From: Nanobdellota archaeon
Lineage (GTDB): Archaea > Nanobdellota > Nanobdellia > Woesearchaeales > JAHJBD01
Length of the DNA: 16,359 nucleotides
Assembly: GCA_018813725.1 (NCBI GenBank)
Contig: JAHJBD010000042.1
Location: forward strand, 1 to 16,359
Direction: 5' to 3'
The translations under genes and the position numbers were made by a program. Positions 5,322 through 13,241 of the stretch are shown in pieces; within the stretch, counting starts at the first letter, position 1; each line of letters opens with the position of its first letter. The notes beneath the pieces are model-generated. The model made no database searches, was not told the DNA's origin, and saw only the letters and a program-made list of their open reading frames with translations.

Positions 5322-5948
5322 ATGACAAAAAAGAAAACCATAGCTCCAAAAAAGGCTGTGAAAAAGACAATGCCTGCTAAAGCGCCTGCTCTTGAAACAC
5401 TGCCTGTAGAATTTGGCACTGCATTCAAGTATCCGTTCAATAGGCCAGTTGGCATGCTTAACATATTATGGATCTTGCTCCCTATCATTGGCTGGTTCCC
5501 GCTTTTTGGATATACCATCAGAATTGTGAAGAATTTTGTGAAAGGCGATTTTTCACAACTCCCATTGTTTCAGTTTGGGTCTGACTTTAAGCTTGGATTT
5601 TTCATGTTCCTGAAAGCTATACCATTTGGACTAGCTTATGGAGTGGTAATGAAAGCCCTTTACTACAATGAGGTGCTTTATATGATTGGAGCATTGTTTA
5701 TAGGCATATTCATACTCCCTATGCTTATGATAAATTTCTATGTGAAAGAGACAATAGCATCATTTTTCGAGGTGTCAAAGATAAATTCTGTTTTTGAAAA
5801 CCTTGGCGACTATGTAATTGCATTGCTAAAGAGCCTAGCTCTTGGACTGATTTTCCTCGTAATGATGATTATCCTTGTAGGAATCCCAGCAAATGTATTC
5901 ACAAAGCAGATATTCCTTGCTGATTTTTACAGAAGAAAGGTCAACTAA
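5322..5948 (+). CDS. DUF4013-like multi-pass membrane protein
   Basis: This 208-residue protein has a basic, Lys/Ala/Pro-rich N-terminal tail (1-25) followed by likely membrane segments near 44-64, 91-110, 117-139 and 164-187. The block after the first segment, GYTIRIVKNFVKGDFSQLP (63-81), then hydrophobic helices, matches my memory of DUF4013, a family of archaeal and bacterial membrane proteins of unknown function. The ATG at 5322 is chosen over the in-frame GTG at 5313 because the GTG lies inside the ribosome binding site GGTGAT, which is 4 nt ahead of the ATG. The tail has the look of a nucleic-acid or lipid-head-group binding segment, but that is a guess. Its 3' end overlaps the convergent helicase fragment by 8 nt. 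Confidence 0.7.
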   Translation: MTKKKTIAPKKAVKKTMPAKAPALETLPVEFGTAFKYPFNRPVGMLNILWILLPIIGWFPLFGYTIRIVKNFVKGDFSQLPLFQFGSDFKLGFFMFLKAIPFGLAYGVVMKALYYNEVLYMIGALFIGIFILPMLMINFYVKETIASFFEVSKINSVFENLGDYVIALLKSLALGLIFLVMMIILVGIPANVFTKQIFLADFYRRKVN

Positions 5949-6606
5949 AGTCAATCTCGCCGTCAAGGTATACGCCTTGATGCAGCTTGACAGGACGCCA
6001 GCTGTCCACTACCAAACTGGCATATAGCCATGAAGCCAGCTCTTCTGGATTCCCTATTGTAGCAGACAATCCTATGATTTGAAGATTCTTAAGCAGCTGT
6101 TTTAGTATTGTTATCAACACCTCTAAGGTTGGACCTCTGCTAGGGTCATTCATAAGATGTATCTCATCGATGATGACTGTTGACACACGGCTCAGCCAAG
6201 GAGTGTGGTGCCTGATAAGAGAATCAAGCTTCTCTGATGTGCAGATTATAAGATCATATTCAGACAAGTATGGGTCACTTGAATCAAGGTCACCAATAGA
6301 CAATGCTACCCTTACAAGGTGCCCATATTTCCTTTGGAATTCCTTGAATTTCTCAGTTGCCAAAGCTTTTAGCGGAACTATATATATTGCTTTACCCTGA
6401 TTATTGAGTATTGACTTTAACGCAGCCATCTCTGCTATCAAAGTCTTTCCTGAAGCAGTCGGTGTGCAGACCAAAAGGCTTTTGCCTTCTAAAAGGCCAT
6501 TGTCTATTGATTTCTTTTGCGATGGCCTGAGTTTGGTTATGCCTTCTTTCTGCAATGCTTCGTATAAAGGTCCAGGAAGGTTATTTTTTATGTCTTTTAG
6601 TTCCAT
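5941..6606 (-). CDS. Hel308-type DEAD/DEAH helicase, only the first RecA domain
   Basis: The 221 residues contain a complete RecA1 half of a superfamily 2 helicase: Q-motif-like LRPSQ (26-30), Walker A TPTASGKT (48-55), PLKALA (78-83), TSEK (123-126), DEIH (147-150) and SAT (181-183). The order and the sequence LRPSQKKSI...LLVCTPTASGKTLIAEMA fit Hel308/Ski2-like enzymes. Family members are about 700 residues; this one ends shortly after motif III, at a point where relatives continue into the second RecA, winged-helix and ratchet domains. No continuation is seen in any frame downstream, where a convergent gene occupies the DNA. The frame itself is intact, so it could be translated, but alone it should lack unwinding activity. 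Most likely a fragment from deletion or rearrangement, or one half of a split gene. Confidence 0.75.
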   Translation of the reverse strand: MELKDIKNNLPGPLYEALQKEGITKLRPSQKKSIDNGLLEGKSLLVCTPTASGKTLIAEMAALKSILNNQGKAIYIVPLKALATEKFKEFQRKYGHLVRVALSIGDLDSSDPYLSEYDLIICTSEKLDSLIRHHTPWLSRVSTVIIDEIHLMNDPSRGPTLEVLITILKQLLKNLQIIGLSATIGNPEELASWLYASLVVDSWRPVKLHQGVYLDGEIDFS

Positions 6607-6680
6607 AGATGATGGTGGATTGCCAGCTTTAATAAGCTTTTTTAATTACAAAGCCTGAACAAGCAGCGCCCTATACAAAA

Positions 6681-6692
6681 AGATATAAATAA
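6681..6692 (+). promoter_or_regulatory. TATA box and ribosome binding site of the aminopeptidase gene
   Basis: AGATATAAATAA ends 28 nt before the ATG at 6721. GGTGA at 6713-6717, 3 nt ahead of the ATG, complements the 3' end of 16S rRNA. Together they fix the start. The helicase fragment is transcribed divergently from the same 114-nt gap, with a possible TATA-like site TTATTAAAG near 6628-6636 on the minus strand. Confidence 0.6.
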
Positions 6693-6720
6693 GTAGCCAT
6701 AGCAAAAAGTCTGGTGAATA

Positions 6721-7791
6721 ATGCACTCTAAAGAACTTCTCAAATGGCTGGATGAGCATAAGATTGCAGCTGTGGCAAAAAACAGCTTCACACATTACAG
6801 GAATGTATTGAAAACTTGCCTTAATACCATGACCGAGCCTATCCTTATAATAGGTGATTATGGATACCCTAACAAAAGGGTTGCAGCACTGATGAGCGCT
6901 GGTTATTATTTTGCTGCTAAGAAGATGGGTAAGGATGTCAGAGTGATCATGCAAGTACCAAAGATAAGGGGTGATAGTGCTGATGATGATGTTGTCAAAG
7001 CGCTGATGAACCTCAAGTCAGAGAGCATAATTGTCTTATGCCTTTCAAATAAGCTTGGCAAGATGGGCAGCACTGGAAAAAGTTTTCGAAGGTTCAGTTA
7101 TTCTAAAGGGCATAGGTTCATATCTGCACCAGGGTTAGGAAGCATCAACACAGAAAGGTATATCTCATTGGTAGAAAGTATTGGTATAGATTATTACAAA
7201 TTACAGAGGGATCAGATAATGCTAAAGAACATCTTGGACTGGGGAAAAGAAGTACATGTCAAGACTGCAAAAGGGACAGATATCAAGTTTTCTATACGCG
7301 GAAGAAGAGCGATCTCCAATTCAGGAGATTATTCAAAGCCAGGCACAGGAGGAAATATTCCAGTAGGAGAGGTATACATAGCACCTGTGGAAGGTACTGC
7401 ATCAGGGAAACTGGTTATAGACGGAACCATCAAGCACAGATGGGGCGCTACCATTGTGCAGGACCCAGTTACGATCTTGATTGAAAAAGGAAAGATTACA
7501 GAGATAAGGGGTGGTTTTGAAGCAAAGCTCCTTGAAAGGACATTTGATTGGGCTGCTGCCAATGCCAAGAACAAGGAAAATGTAAGGGTGGTGGGCGAGT
7601 TTGGCATAGGGACAAATCCAAAAGCCAAATTGATAGGGGCAACAATCCTTGACGAAAAAACAATCAATACTGCACACATAGCATTTGGATCAAATTATTG
7701 GTTTGGCGGCGACATATACTCGATATTACACGTTGATCAGATATTTAAGGATCCGATCATAGAAGTTGACGGCAAAAAGATAAATATTTAA
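6721..7791 (+). CDS. M29-family (aminopeptidase T-like) metallo-aminopeptidase
   Basis: This 356-residue protein belongs to the leucyl aminopeptidase/aminopeptidase T group (COG2309), cytosolic two-metal enzymes that release N-terminal residues from peptides. The catalytic half shows GNIPVGEVYIAPVEG (211-225) with E217, GEFGIGTNP (292-300) with E293, TAHIAFG (317-323) with H319, and LHVD (336-339) with H337 and D339. These fit the metal ligands of the family. The N-terminal half is shorter than in the bacterial enzymes of about 410 residues, and H319 and H337 lie closer together than I recall for those. The exact substrate is therefore uncertain. The gene has its own promoter, and galT starts 23 nt after its stop. 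Confidence 0.8.
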   Translation: MHSKELLKWLDEHKIAAVAKNSFTHYRNVLKTCLNTMTEPILIIGDYGYPNKRVAALMSAGYYFAAKKMGKDVRVIMQVPKIRGDSADDDVVKALMNLKSESIIVLCLSNKLGKMGSTGKSFRRFSYSKGHRFISAPGLGSINTERYISLVESIGIDYYKLQRDQIMLKNILDWGKEVHVKTAKGTDIKFSIRGRRAISNSGDYSKPGTGGNIPVGEVYIAPVEGTASGKLVIDGTIKHRWGATIVQDPVTILIEKGKITEIRGGFEAKLLERTFDWAAANAKNKENVRVVGEFGIGTNPKAKLIGATILDEKTINTAHIAFGSNYWFGGDIYSILHVDQIFKDPIIEVDGKKINI

Positions 7792-7793
7792 AT
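7783..7793 (+). promoter_or_regulatory. TATA-like box for galT
   Basis: AATATTTAAAT overlaps the aminopeptidase stop codon and ends 21 nt before the galT ATG at 7815. It may allow separate, leaderless expression of galT. No clear ribosome binding site precedes the ATG. Confidence 0.4.
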
Positions 7794-7814
7794 GAGCTTT
7801 CTTAAGAGTAGGTT

Positions 7815-8753
7815 ATGGAACTGAGAAAAGACTATATCCTGGACAGGTGGGTCGTTGTTGCGAAAAGCAGAAGCAAAAGGCCTAAAGAATTCAAGAAAGT
7901 AGAACACAAGAAAGAGGGTATCTGTTATTTTTGCCCAGGAAGCGAGCAGTTGACACCGGCCGAGATAGGAAGGGTTGAAGAAGACGGAAGATGGATACTG
8001 CGATGGTTCCCAAACAAGTTTGCAGCTGTTGAACCCAAAGGTGGGTCAAAAGTTGTCAGAAAACAAGATCTGGTCAAGGCTAATGCATATGGGTATCATG
8101 AAGTGATTGCTGAGACCAATGACCATAATCAACAGTTGTGGGACCTTGATAAGGACCATATTGTAAGATTGCTGAAAGTGTATAAAGACCGTATCAATAA
8201 GCTTAGCAAGAAAAAGAATATCAAATATGTGCTGATTTTCAAGAATCATGGTAGAGAAGGTGGCACATCGCTGATACATTCTCATAGCCAGGTTGTTGCT
8301 TTATCTAAAGTACCGACAGATGTAAGTGAAAAGGCTGAGGCTGCATCAAAGCACAAAAAGTGCCCATACTGCAGGATAATAAAGACTGAAAGCAGATCTA
8401 AAAGAAAATGTTTTGAGAACAAAAGTTTTGTCGCGATCGCACCATATGCTTCAAGGTTTAATTATGAGGTTATGATAATGCCAAAGAGGCATGTAAAGAG
8501 CATAAGTGAATTAAGTGATGATGAGTTAGCAGATTGGGCCCAGATAATGGCAAAGGTATATGCAAAGCTTAGGTTCATGGGTGCATCGTTCAACCACTTT
8601 ATACATTATGCTCCAAAAGGGTCAAACCTTCATCTTCAGATGGAGATATGTCCAAGGATAGCAACATGGGCAGGTTTTGAGATAGGGAGCGGAATCATAA
8701 TCAATTCAGTAAGCCCAGAAGATGCTGCTTCATTCTACAGAAGTTCTTCATGA
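7815..8753 (+). CDS. galT: Galactose-1-phosphate uridylyltransferase family protein
   Basis: This 312-residue member of the histidine-triad superfamily swaps a nucleoside monophosphate between sugar phosphates, classically UDP-glucose + Gal-1-P to Glc-1-P + UDP-galactose. Visible are the zinc pair CYFC (37-40), H104 in ETNDHN, and the active-site HSHSQ (155-159), where H157 should be the nucleophile. A second CxxC, CPYC (183-186), and the C-terminal NHFIHYAP...LHLQMEICPR are also present. Canonical GalT has HPHxQ; HSHSQ is what I recall from a GalT-like branch that includes plant ADP-glucose phosphorylase. The substrate could therefore be another nucleotide sugar. Its position against a glycogen operon supports a role in feeding or draining that pathway. 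The last 19 nt overlap the 3' end of the convergent debranching enzyme gene. Confidence 0.85.
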   Translation: MELRKDYILDRWVVVAKSRSKRPKEFKKVEHKKEGICYFCPGSEQLTPAEIGRVEEDGRWILRWFPNKFAAVEPKGGSKVVRKQDLVKANAYGYHEVIAETNDHNQQLWDLDKDHIVRLLKVYKDRINKLSKKKNIKYVLIFKNHGREGGTSLIHSHSQVVALSKVPTDVSEKAEAASKHKKCPYCRIIKTESRSKRKCFENKSFVAIAPYASRFNYEVMIMPKRHVKSISELSDDELADWAQIMAKVYAKLRFMGASFNHFIHYAPKGSNLHLQMEICPRIATWAGFEIGSGIIINSVSPEDAASFYRSSS

Positions 8754-10387
8754 AGCTCAACAAACATTGCAGCGCTCCAGCTTTGAGCAAGGCATCCTTC
8801 TGACTTAAGTTTTGAGGAAGAGCTTAATTCTGCATGATGCCCGATGGCACCCATTGTAATTATCTCTTTTGAAGAAGCAGCGTAGATCTTGTCTATATAG
8901 CTCTTGAACTTTTTCTTATCAATCCGGTTCATGACAATCGCTGCAAGATTATTGATCCAAAACCATGAATCACCATTATGATAGCTTAATGAGATCTCAC
9001 CTGTAGAATTTGCCAAATATCTTGGATCTGACTTGTCTATTGTTGAAAGACCACCCCAACTGTTCCACAGCTTAGGCAAAGCATAATCAAAACAAGATAT
9101 CCATTCTTTTTCTGAGAGAAGTTCTGGATAGATGTAAGCTGCAATAAAGAGATTTGGCCTTATTGTCTTGTCATTAAGCTGATCATTTAGATATTTGCCG
9201 TTCCAGAAGTTTTTCCTTACATGAAACTTGAGGTTTTTTTCCATCAGTTTATACTTTGCTTGAGGTGTGAGCTTAAAGCATAACCTGTACATATTTAGCA
9301 TCAGTGCCTGGATCTCTATGCTTGCCCCTTTCCGAGGTATAGAATCCATCCATGTCTCTTTTTCCTGGTTGTATATCAGAAATTCTTTTGAATATCTCTT
9401 TTTTATCTGGTCTATTGAATAAATCAGCTTATCTTTTAGCATTTGTCTTTCTTGAGCTGATAACAGTTCTAACATCTCTTCTGCTCTTTTATATATCCAC
9501 CCTATCGCATCAGCGCTGGTGAAACTATCACCTATTTTTGCCCTTGTCCTTCCATCATCTGAGATGTTTGACAACTGCCTTAGAAGAATTTTCTTGGCAG
9601 TGTTTTTTTCCAATGCTTTCAATGATATAGCCTCATCTCTGAACCAAACCTGGAAAAACCAAGGCAAACCTGCGTACAGCCCATTGCCATTGTACAATGA
9701 ATTGACTGAATACTTTGCACAAGAATATGCTGAATGATCTTTTATTACAGGAATTGTTGGATTTTTTATCTTTGCCAATGCTGCATCTTTATCTTCAGAG
9801 ACTGAGATGATCAGGCTTGAGGTGTTTAAGGATAGTGCATGAAATACATATCTGGAATAAGGAGGGGATGTCCTGGCCAGGTCTTCAGGATAATGGTTTT
9901 CACTCCATGCGCTTTTCAGCTGATAATCTGCTGTGTCTGATTTTATTACGATAAACAAAGAGTATTCTTCATCCCCATCTGAAGGATCTTCCCTTGAGTC
10001 TGTCCTTTTTGTGAATTTTATTATGATCTTTCCATCTTCTGCCCAGGTCTCAAAGAATCTGCCAAACTGCTTTGTATCATAAGGCGGCCTTGGGTCAAGT
10101 ATTATTTCCACTTCTGCCTTTTTATTAAGATTGTAGTGCAGGCAACTGTTAAGAAAATAAGTCTCTTTTAGGTTTCCCCTGTGCCTTGTAAAGTGGTTGA
10201 TACGGTTCTTGACATCTGTCAATTCACCCTGTACTTTTATATCTTCAATGACCTTAAACAAAATATCTTCGAAGAAGAAGATCCCTTGGTAACGACTTTC
10301 AGGGGCCTTACCTAGCAAGAGAAAATTACCTTGGCTTGAAAGCAGGGTCTTGGCATCTTTGGTTATGCTGCCATAACTGGGTTTCAT
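8735..10387 (-). CDS. Glycogen debranching enzyme, amylo-alpha-1,6-glucosidase (GH133/GDE_C)
   Basis: This 550-residue last gene of the operon should hydrolyse alpha-1,6 branch points of glycogen. The N-terminal third is a beta-rich, GDE_N-like domain (GNFLLLGKAPESRYQGIFFF, 20-39). The (alpha/alpha)6 catalytic domain from about 215 shows LPWFFQVWFRDE (241-252), ETWMDS (344-349), RPN (410-412) and STGEISLSYHNGDSWFW (461-477), all hallmarks of the amylo-1,6-glucosidase domain. It is somewhat shorter than archaeal relatives of about 600-650 residues. There is no glucanotransferase domain as in the animal bifunctional enzyme, so transfer would need another protein, perhaps the operon's GH57. The ATG overlaps the glycogen synthase stop (ATGA) and no ribosome binding site is evident, so translation is probably coupled. 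Confidence 0.88.
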   Translation of the reverse strand: MKPSYGSITKDAKTLLSSQGNFLLLGKAPESRYQGIFFFEDILFKVIEDIKVQGELTDVKNRINHFTRHRGNLKETYFLNSCLHYNLNKKAEVEIILDPRPPYDTKQFGRFFETWAEDGKIIIKFTKRTDSREDPSDGDEEYSLFIVIKSDTADYQLKSAWSENHYPEDLARTSPPYSRYVFHALSLNTSSLIISVSEDKDAALAKIKNPTIPVIKDHSAYSCAKYSVNSLYNGNGLYAGLPWFFQVWFRDEAISLKALEKNTAKKILLRQLSNISDDGRTRAKIGDSFTSADAIGWIYKRAEEMLELLSAQERQMLKDKLIYSIDQIKKRYSKEFLIYNQEKETWMDSIPRKGASIEIQALMLNMYRLCFKLTPQAKYKLMEKNLKFHVRKNFWNGKYLNDQLNDKTIRPNLFIAAYIYPELLSEKEWISCFDYALPKLWNSWGGLSTIDKSDPRYLANSTGEISLSYHNGDSWFWINNLAAIVMNRIDKKKFKSYIDKIYAASSKEIITMGAIGHHAELSSSSKLKSEGCLAQSWSAAMFVELHEELL

Positions 10388-12156
10388 TTTGACATTGCTG
10401 CGTTCTGAGCTTCAAGATAATTTATGATAAGATTCTTCCAATCAAGAAGCCTTACAAAATGCTCAGCAGTGATTTTGTTTTGGATCCGTTCTTTTGTTGG
10501 AAGATTAGTGTAATTGTACATTGCATCTGTAAGTTGAGATACTACTTCTGGATATGTTTTACCCCTTCTTTTGATGACCCAGATTCCAGGATTTTCTTTT
10601 GTCTTGATATTCTTTTCTGCAAATATACCAAACCCAGCAAGGTCTGTAGTTATTGAAGGAACACCATGAGCTGCACATTCAAGCGGAGTATATCCCCATG
10701 GTTCGTAATAGCTTGGGAAAATACCAAGATGGCTGCCCCATATTGCAGGATAATAATCAAGGTCAAGCAGCCCGTCAGATGATGAGATATAAGTAGGGTA
10801 AAAGATAACCTTGACATTGTTCTCTTTCTTGTTATCAAGACCGTTCTTGATCAGAGACTTAACTATGATATCGTTATCTGCGCAAAGGTCGTGTGTCACA
10901 ACTGAAGGAAGCCCTTTTTTCTTGAATGCAAGGATGTGCTTTTTCATGTCAAACAGGAATTCTTCGCTGAAAACGTTTGATTTGTTCGGCAGCTGCTGGT
11001 TTGCAAGGCTATAGACTATCTTTTGCCTTACAGTGCTCATATAATCATCAACCTCATCTTCAATGTCTTCAAATAATGCCTTGCTCTTGACTATGTCGAG
11101 CTTGATTGCCTTGCAAGCTGCAGGGATAAACAAGAAAGCTACAATATTCTTGTCGCTGTTCTCAGCTCTAAGCCTGTCGTTAAGCTTTCCGAGCGATTCG
11201 ATAAATACATCTATTCCCTTGTTGCTGAACTCATACCTTCCAGAGATTAGGAAATACAGTGTATTTTCCAGGTCAAATGCATAATATGGGAAGAAATAAG
11301 GCATAACAAATTCACTGATCTTTGATTTGTAATTGCTGTGCCTTGAGGGTATCTGTTCAAGATTAGGCAAATTTTCGATATCCATGCCGTTGTGCACAAG
11401 GAACTCTGGCTTCCTCTTAAGGAGGTGCTCTGCCTCAAGCCCTGTTATCTCTGATACTGTTGTAAAGATATCAGCTGCCTGGGCTGTTGCCCTTTCCATG
11501 GTAAACTTATCCTGAATGTGAAGGTTTCTTGCCTCTTGGTCTGGATCTATCTTGTCAAGTATGTCATATAAAGGCCGTTCAGATGCAGCCAAGCTCCTGC
11601 CAAGGATCGTAGCATGCGTTGTAAATACTGTACCAACTTTAACACCTTTGTCTTTTAGGTATAATATTGGAGAGCCGGCAAGCCATTCATGGCAATGCAC
11701 AACAACTTTTGGGCATCCTACGATCTCAAGGAACTTTTCAATAAGCTTTCCCACTGCCCATCCCCAGACAACTGGCTCGTCAAACTCATTTGAGGAGTAC
11801 AAAGAATCAACCTTAAAACTATCCCAAAGCCTTGTCTTGATCCCATCCTTGTGCTCCATAAACTTGAAATAATCGATCAGAACAACCTTTGGCCTACCCT
11901 TGATATGCCACTCACCATAATAGCAATCTATCCCTTCTTTCTTAAGCTCATCAAATACCTTTTGCATGTTTTCAGAAGGAGGCTCTTGAGAGAATTCAGT
12001 CTCTGCCTTATCATGGAAATAAGGGCCTATCAGGAATAGATTATCATAATACCCCATTATCTGAGCAGTCTTGCTTTGGATTACAGTGTATATGCCGCCT
12101 ACTTTATTGCACACTTCCCAAGATACTTCAAACAGGCAGTTTGCTTTTGCTTTCAT
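10384..12156 (-). CDS. Eukaryotic-type glycogen synthase (GT3 family)
   Basis: This 590-residue protein aligns by eye along nearly its whole length with animal and yeast glycogen synthase, which adds UDP-glucose to alpha-1,4-glucan ends. Landmarks: LFEVSWEVCNKVGGIYTV (8-25), HCHEW (154-158), FTTHATILGRSL (178-189), FTTVSEITGLEAEHLLKRKP (231-250), LISGRYEFSNKG (303-314), and PSYYEPWGYTPLECA (481-495) with the Glu pair E485/E493. It ends MSK, near where the eukaryotic catalytic core ends. Missing are the N-terminal phosphorylation segment, the C-terminal phospho-tail and the arginine cluster that binds glucose-6-phosphate (here about 551-566, with few Arg). So the enzyme is probably not controlled in the eukaryotic way. 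A ribosome binding site GAGGTTGA (12161-12168) lies 4 nt before the ATG. Confidence 0.93.
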   Translation of the reverse strand: MKAKANCLFEVSWEVCNKVGGIYTVIQSKTAQIMGYYDNLFLIGPYFHDKAETEFSQEPPSENMQKVFDELKKEGIDCYYGEWHIKGRPKVVLIDYFKFMEHKDGIKTRLWDSFKVDSLYSSNEFDEPVVWGWAVGKLIEKFLEIVGCPKVVVHCHEWLAGSPILYLKDKGVKVGTVFTTHATILGRSLAASERPLYDILDKIDPDQEARNLHIQDKFTMERATAQAADIFTTVSEITGLEAEHLLKRKPEFLVHNGMDIENLPNLEQIPSRHSNYKSKISEFVMPYFFPYYAFDLENTLYFLISGRYEFSNKGIDVFIESLGKLNDRLRAENSDKNIVAFLFIPAACKAIKLDIVKSKALFEDIEDEVDDYMSTVRQKIVYSLANQQLPNKSNVFSEEFLFDMKKHILAFKKKGLPSVVTHDLCADNDIIVKSLIKNGLDNKKENNVKVIFYPTYISSSDGLLDLDYYPAIWGSHLGIFPSYYEPWGYTPLECAAHGVPSITTDLAGFGIFAEKNIKTKENPGIWVIKRRGKTYPEVVSQLTDAMYNYTNLPTKERIQNKITAEHFVRLLDWKNLIINYLEAQNAAMSK

Positions 12157-12171
12157 TCTATCAACCTCTTT

Positions 12172-12891
12172 TTATAAGTTTAATCCGCGATACTTTTTGC
12201 CGATAAGATGGCCGGCAAGCTTTTTGTATTGGACCGATAATCTTTTTCTTGGTGCATATAATGTGACTGGTGTTGAATATGCCAAAGCTTCACTGGCTTT
12301 GATCTCTTCTGGCAATGCTGCCAATACAGGAACACCTGTAATATCCTCAATCTCTTTATTTGTCAGCTCATAGCCCTTATTTCTGACCCTATTAAGCACA
12401 AGGCCTATGATAGGGGTATGTTTTTGCTTTGCGACCTTTATCGCGTTCATTGTGGTATATAGTGTAGGATAATCAGGAGAAGATACCACAAGCAGCTCGT
12501 CTGCTGCGACGATCGTGGACAATATCTCGTCGTTAAGATTTGGTGATGAATCGATTATGATGTTATCATAATACTCCCGCAAAGACTGGATCTTGTCCCT
12601 AAGAAGATAAGGGTTTACTTTTATGTTATTCAAAGAGCCTGGAAGTATATGAAAACCAGACGGATGAGAATATATGGCTTTTGTTGCTGGGATCTCATCA
12701 TTTAGGACATGATGCAATGTATATCTTGGATTTACAAGGCCAAGATGCAGGCCAAGATTTGGTGCTGAGAAATTTGCGTCAACAATCAAGGTCCTTTGGT
12801 TAAAGCTGCTTGCCAAAGCTGCACCTATGTTTGTTGCTGTGGTTGTCTTACCTACACCTCCTTTTATTGATATTACGCCAATAACGCTCAT
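12172..12891 (-). CDS. MinD/ParA-family ATPase
   Basis: This 239-residue deviant Walker A ATPase belongs to the family that positions cellular structures by ATP-driven dimerisation on membrane or DNA. Motifs: KGGVGKTTT (10-18) with signature lysine K10, switch I DANFSAPNLGLHLG (38-51), and switch II/Walker B IIIDSSP (111-117). The family body continues with VVSSPDYPTLYTTMNAIK and LVLNRVR. There is no N-terminal DNA-binding domain. The basic, partly amphipathic C terminus (YKKLAGHLIGKKYRGL, 222-237) could be a weak membrane anchor, but this is uncertain. Its place inside a glycogen operon, between DUF5752-like genes (overlapping by 4 nt, ATGA) and glycogen synthase (15 nt gap), suggests it localises or regulates the enzymes or granule, by analogy with BcsQ in cellulose operons. 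GGTGA 6 nt ahead of the ATG supports the start. Confidence 0.88.
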   Translation of the reverse strand: MSVIGVISIKGGVGKTTTATNIGAALASSFNQRTLIVDANFSAPNLGLHLGLVNPRYTLHHVLNDEIPATKAIYSHPSGFHILPGSLNNIKVNPYLLRDKIQSLREYYDNIIIDSSPNLNDEILSTIVAADELLVVSSPDYPTLYTTMNAIKVAKQKHTPIIGLVLNRVRNKGYELTNKEIEDITGVPVLAALPEEIKASEALAYSTPVTLYAPRKRLSVQYKKLAGHLIGKKYRGLNL

Positions 12892-13241
12892 CTTAGTTCA
12901 CCTAGCTGCTGCAAGATCTCTTGTTTGCTTGATTGTGACAGTTGATCGATTTCTGTCAGATCTCGCTTCTTTCTGGCCTTATTCAGTCTTCTGCTTATCG
13001 CCGCGACAATTTCAGAAGAGGACTTAGCATTATGTATCTGTGAAGCCAACTCTTTATCCTGATACATGTCGCGGACCCAAGCAAAGAAATCATTCCTTTC
13101 ACGGCTGAAGTGATACCTAAATTTATCTTCAGGCATCTTACGTAATGCTCTTCTTAGGTCTGACAGGTTCTTGAGGACCGTACCATCACATACTTTAAAG
13201 ATATTTTCATCTGGCACATCCCCTAAAATGTTCAGCTTCAA
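12888..13241 (-). CDS. DUF5752-like small protein, second tandem copy
   Basis: This 117-residue protein repeats the pattern of its upstream neighbour: a start like FKVCDGTVLKNLSDLRRAL (15-33), then NDFFAWVRDMY (50-60) and ELASQI (64-69). It adds a charged, helical C-terminal tail (about 85-117, KARKKRDLTEIDQ...) that the 81-residue copy lacks. Function is unknown; I recall the domain as DUF5752. The start is TTG at 13241, overlapping the previous stop (TTGA). A strong ribosome binding site AAGGAGG (13249-13255) sits 7 nt upstream and no alternative ATG precedes the conserved region. Its 3' end overlaps the MinD start by 4 nt, so the two may be made in similar amounts and interact. Confidence 0.72.
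   Translation of the reverse strand: MKLNILGDVPDENIFKVCDGTVLKNLSDLRRALRKMPEDKFRYHFSRERNDFFAWVRDMYQDKELASQIHNAKSSSEIVAAISRRLNKARKKRDLTEIDQLSQSSKQEILQQLGELR

Noticed and set aside
5941..6606. A simple frameshift explaining the short helicase
   Set aside because: No helicase-like continuation is seen in any minus-strand frame further downstream. That DNA is occupied by a clean convergent gene, so a point frameshift does not account for the missing domains.
12169..12178. TATA-like sequence just upstream of the GT3 synthase as an internal operon promoter
   Set aside because: It overlaps the MinD stop codon and lies only about 13 nt from the ATG, so transcription would start inside the coding sequence. 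The ribosome binding site GAGGTTGA sits between it and the ATG and would not be transcribed.
11552..12373. Plus-strand open frames of 60-106 codons over the glycogen synthase and MinD genes
   Set aside because: They are shadows of strongly supported minus-strand genes, show no recognisable domain and have no start signals.
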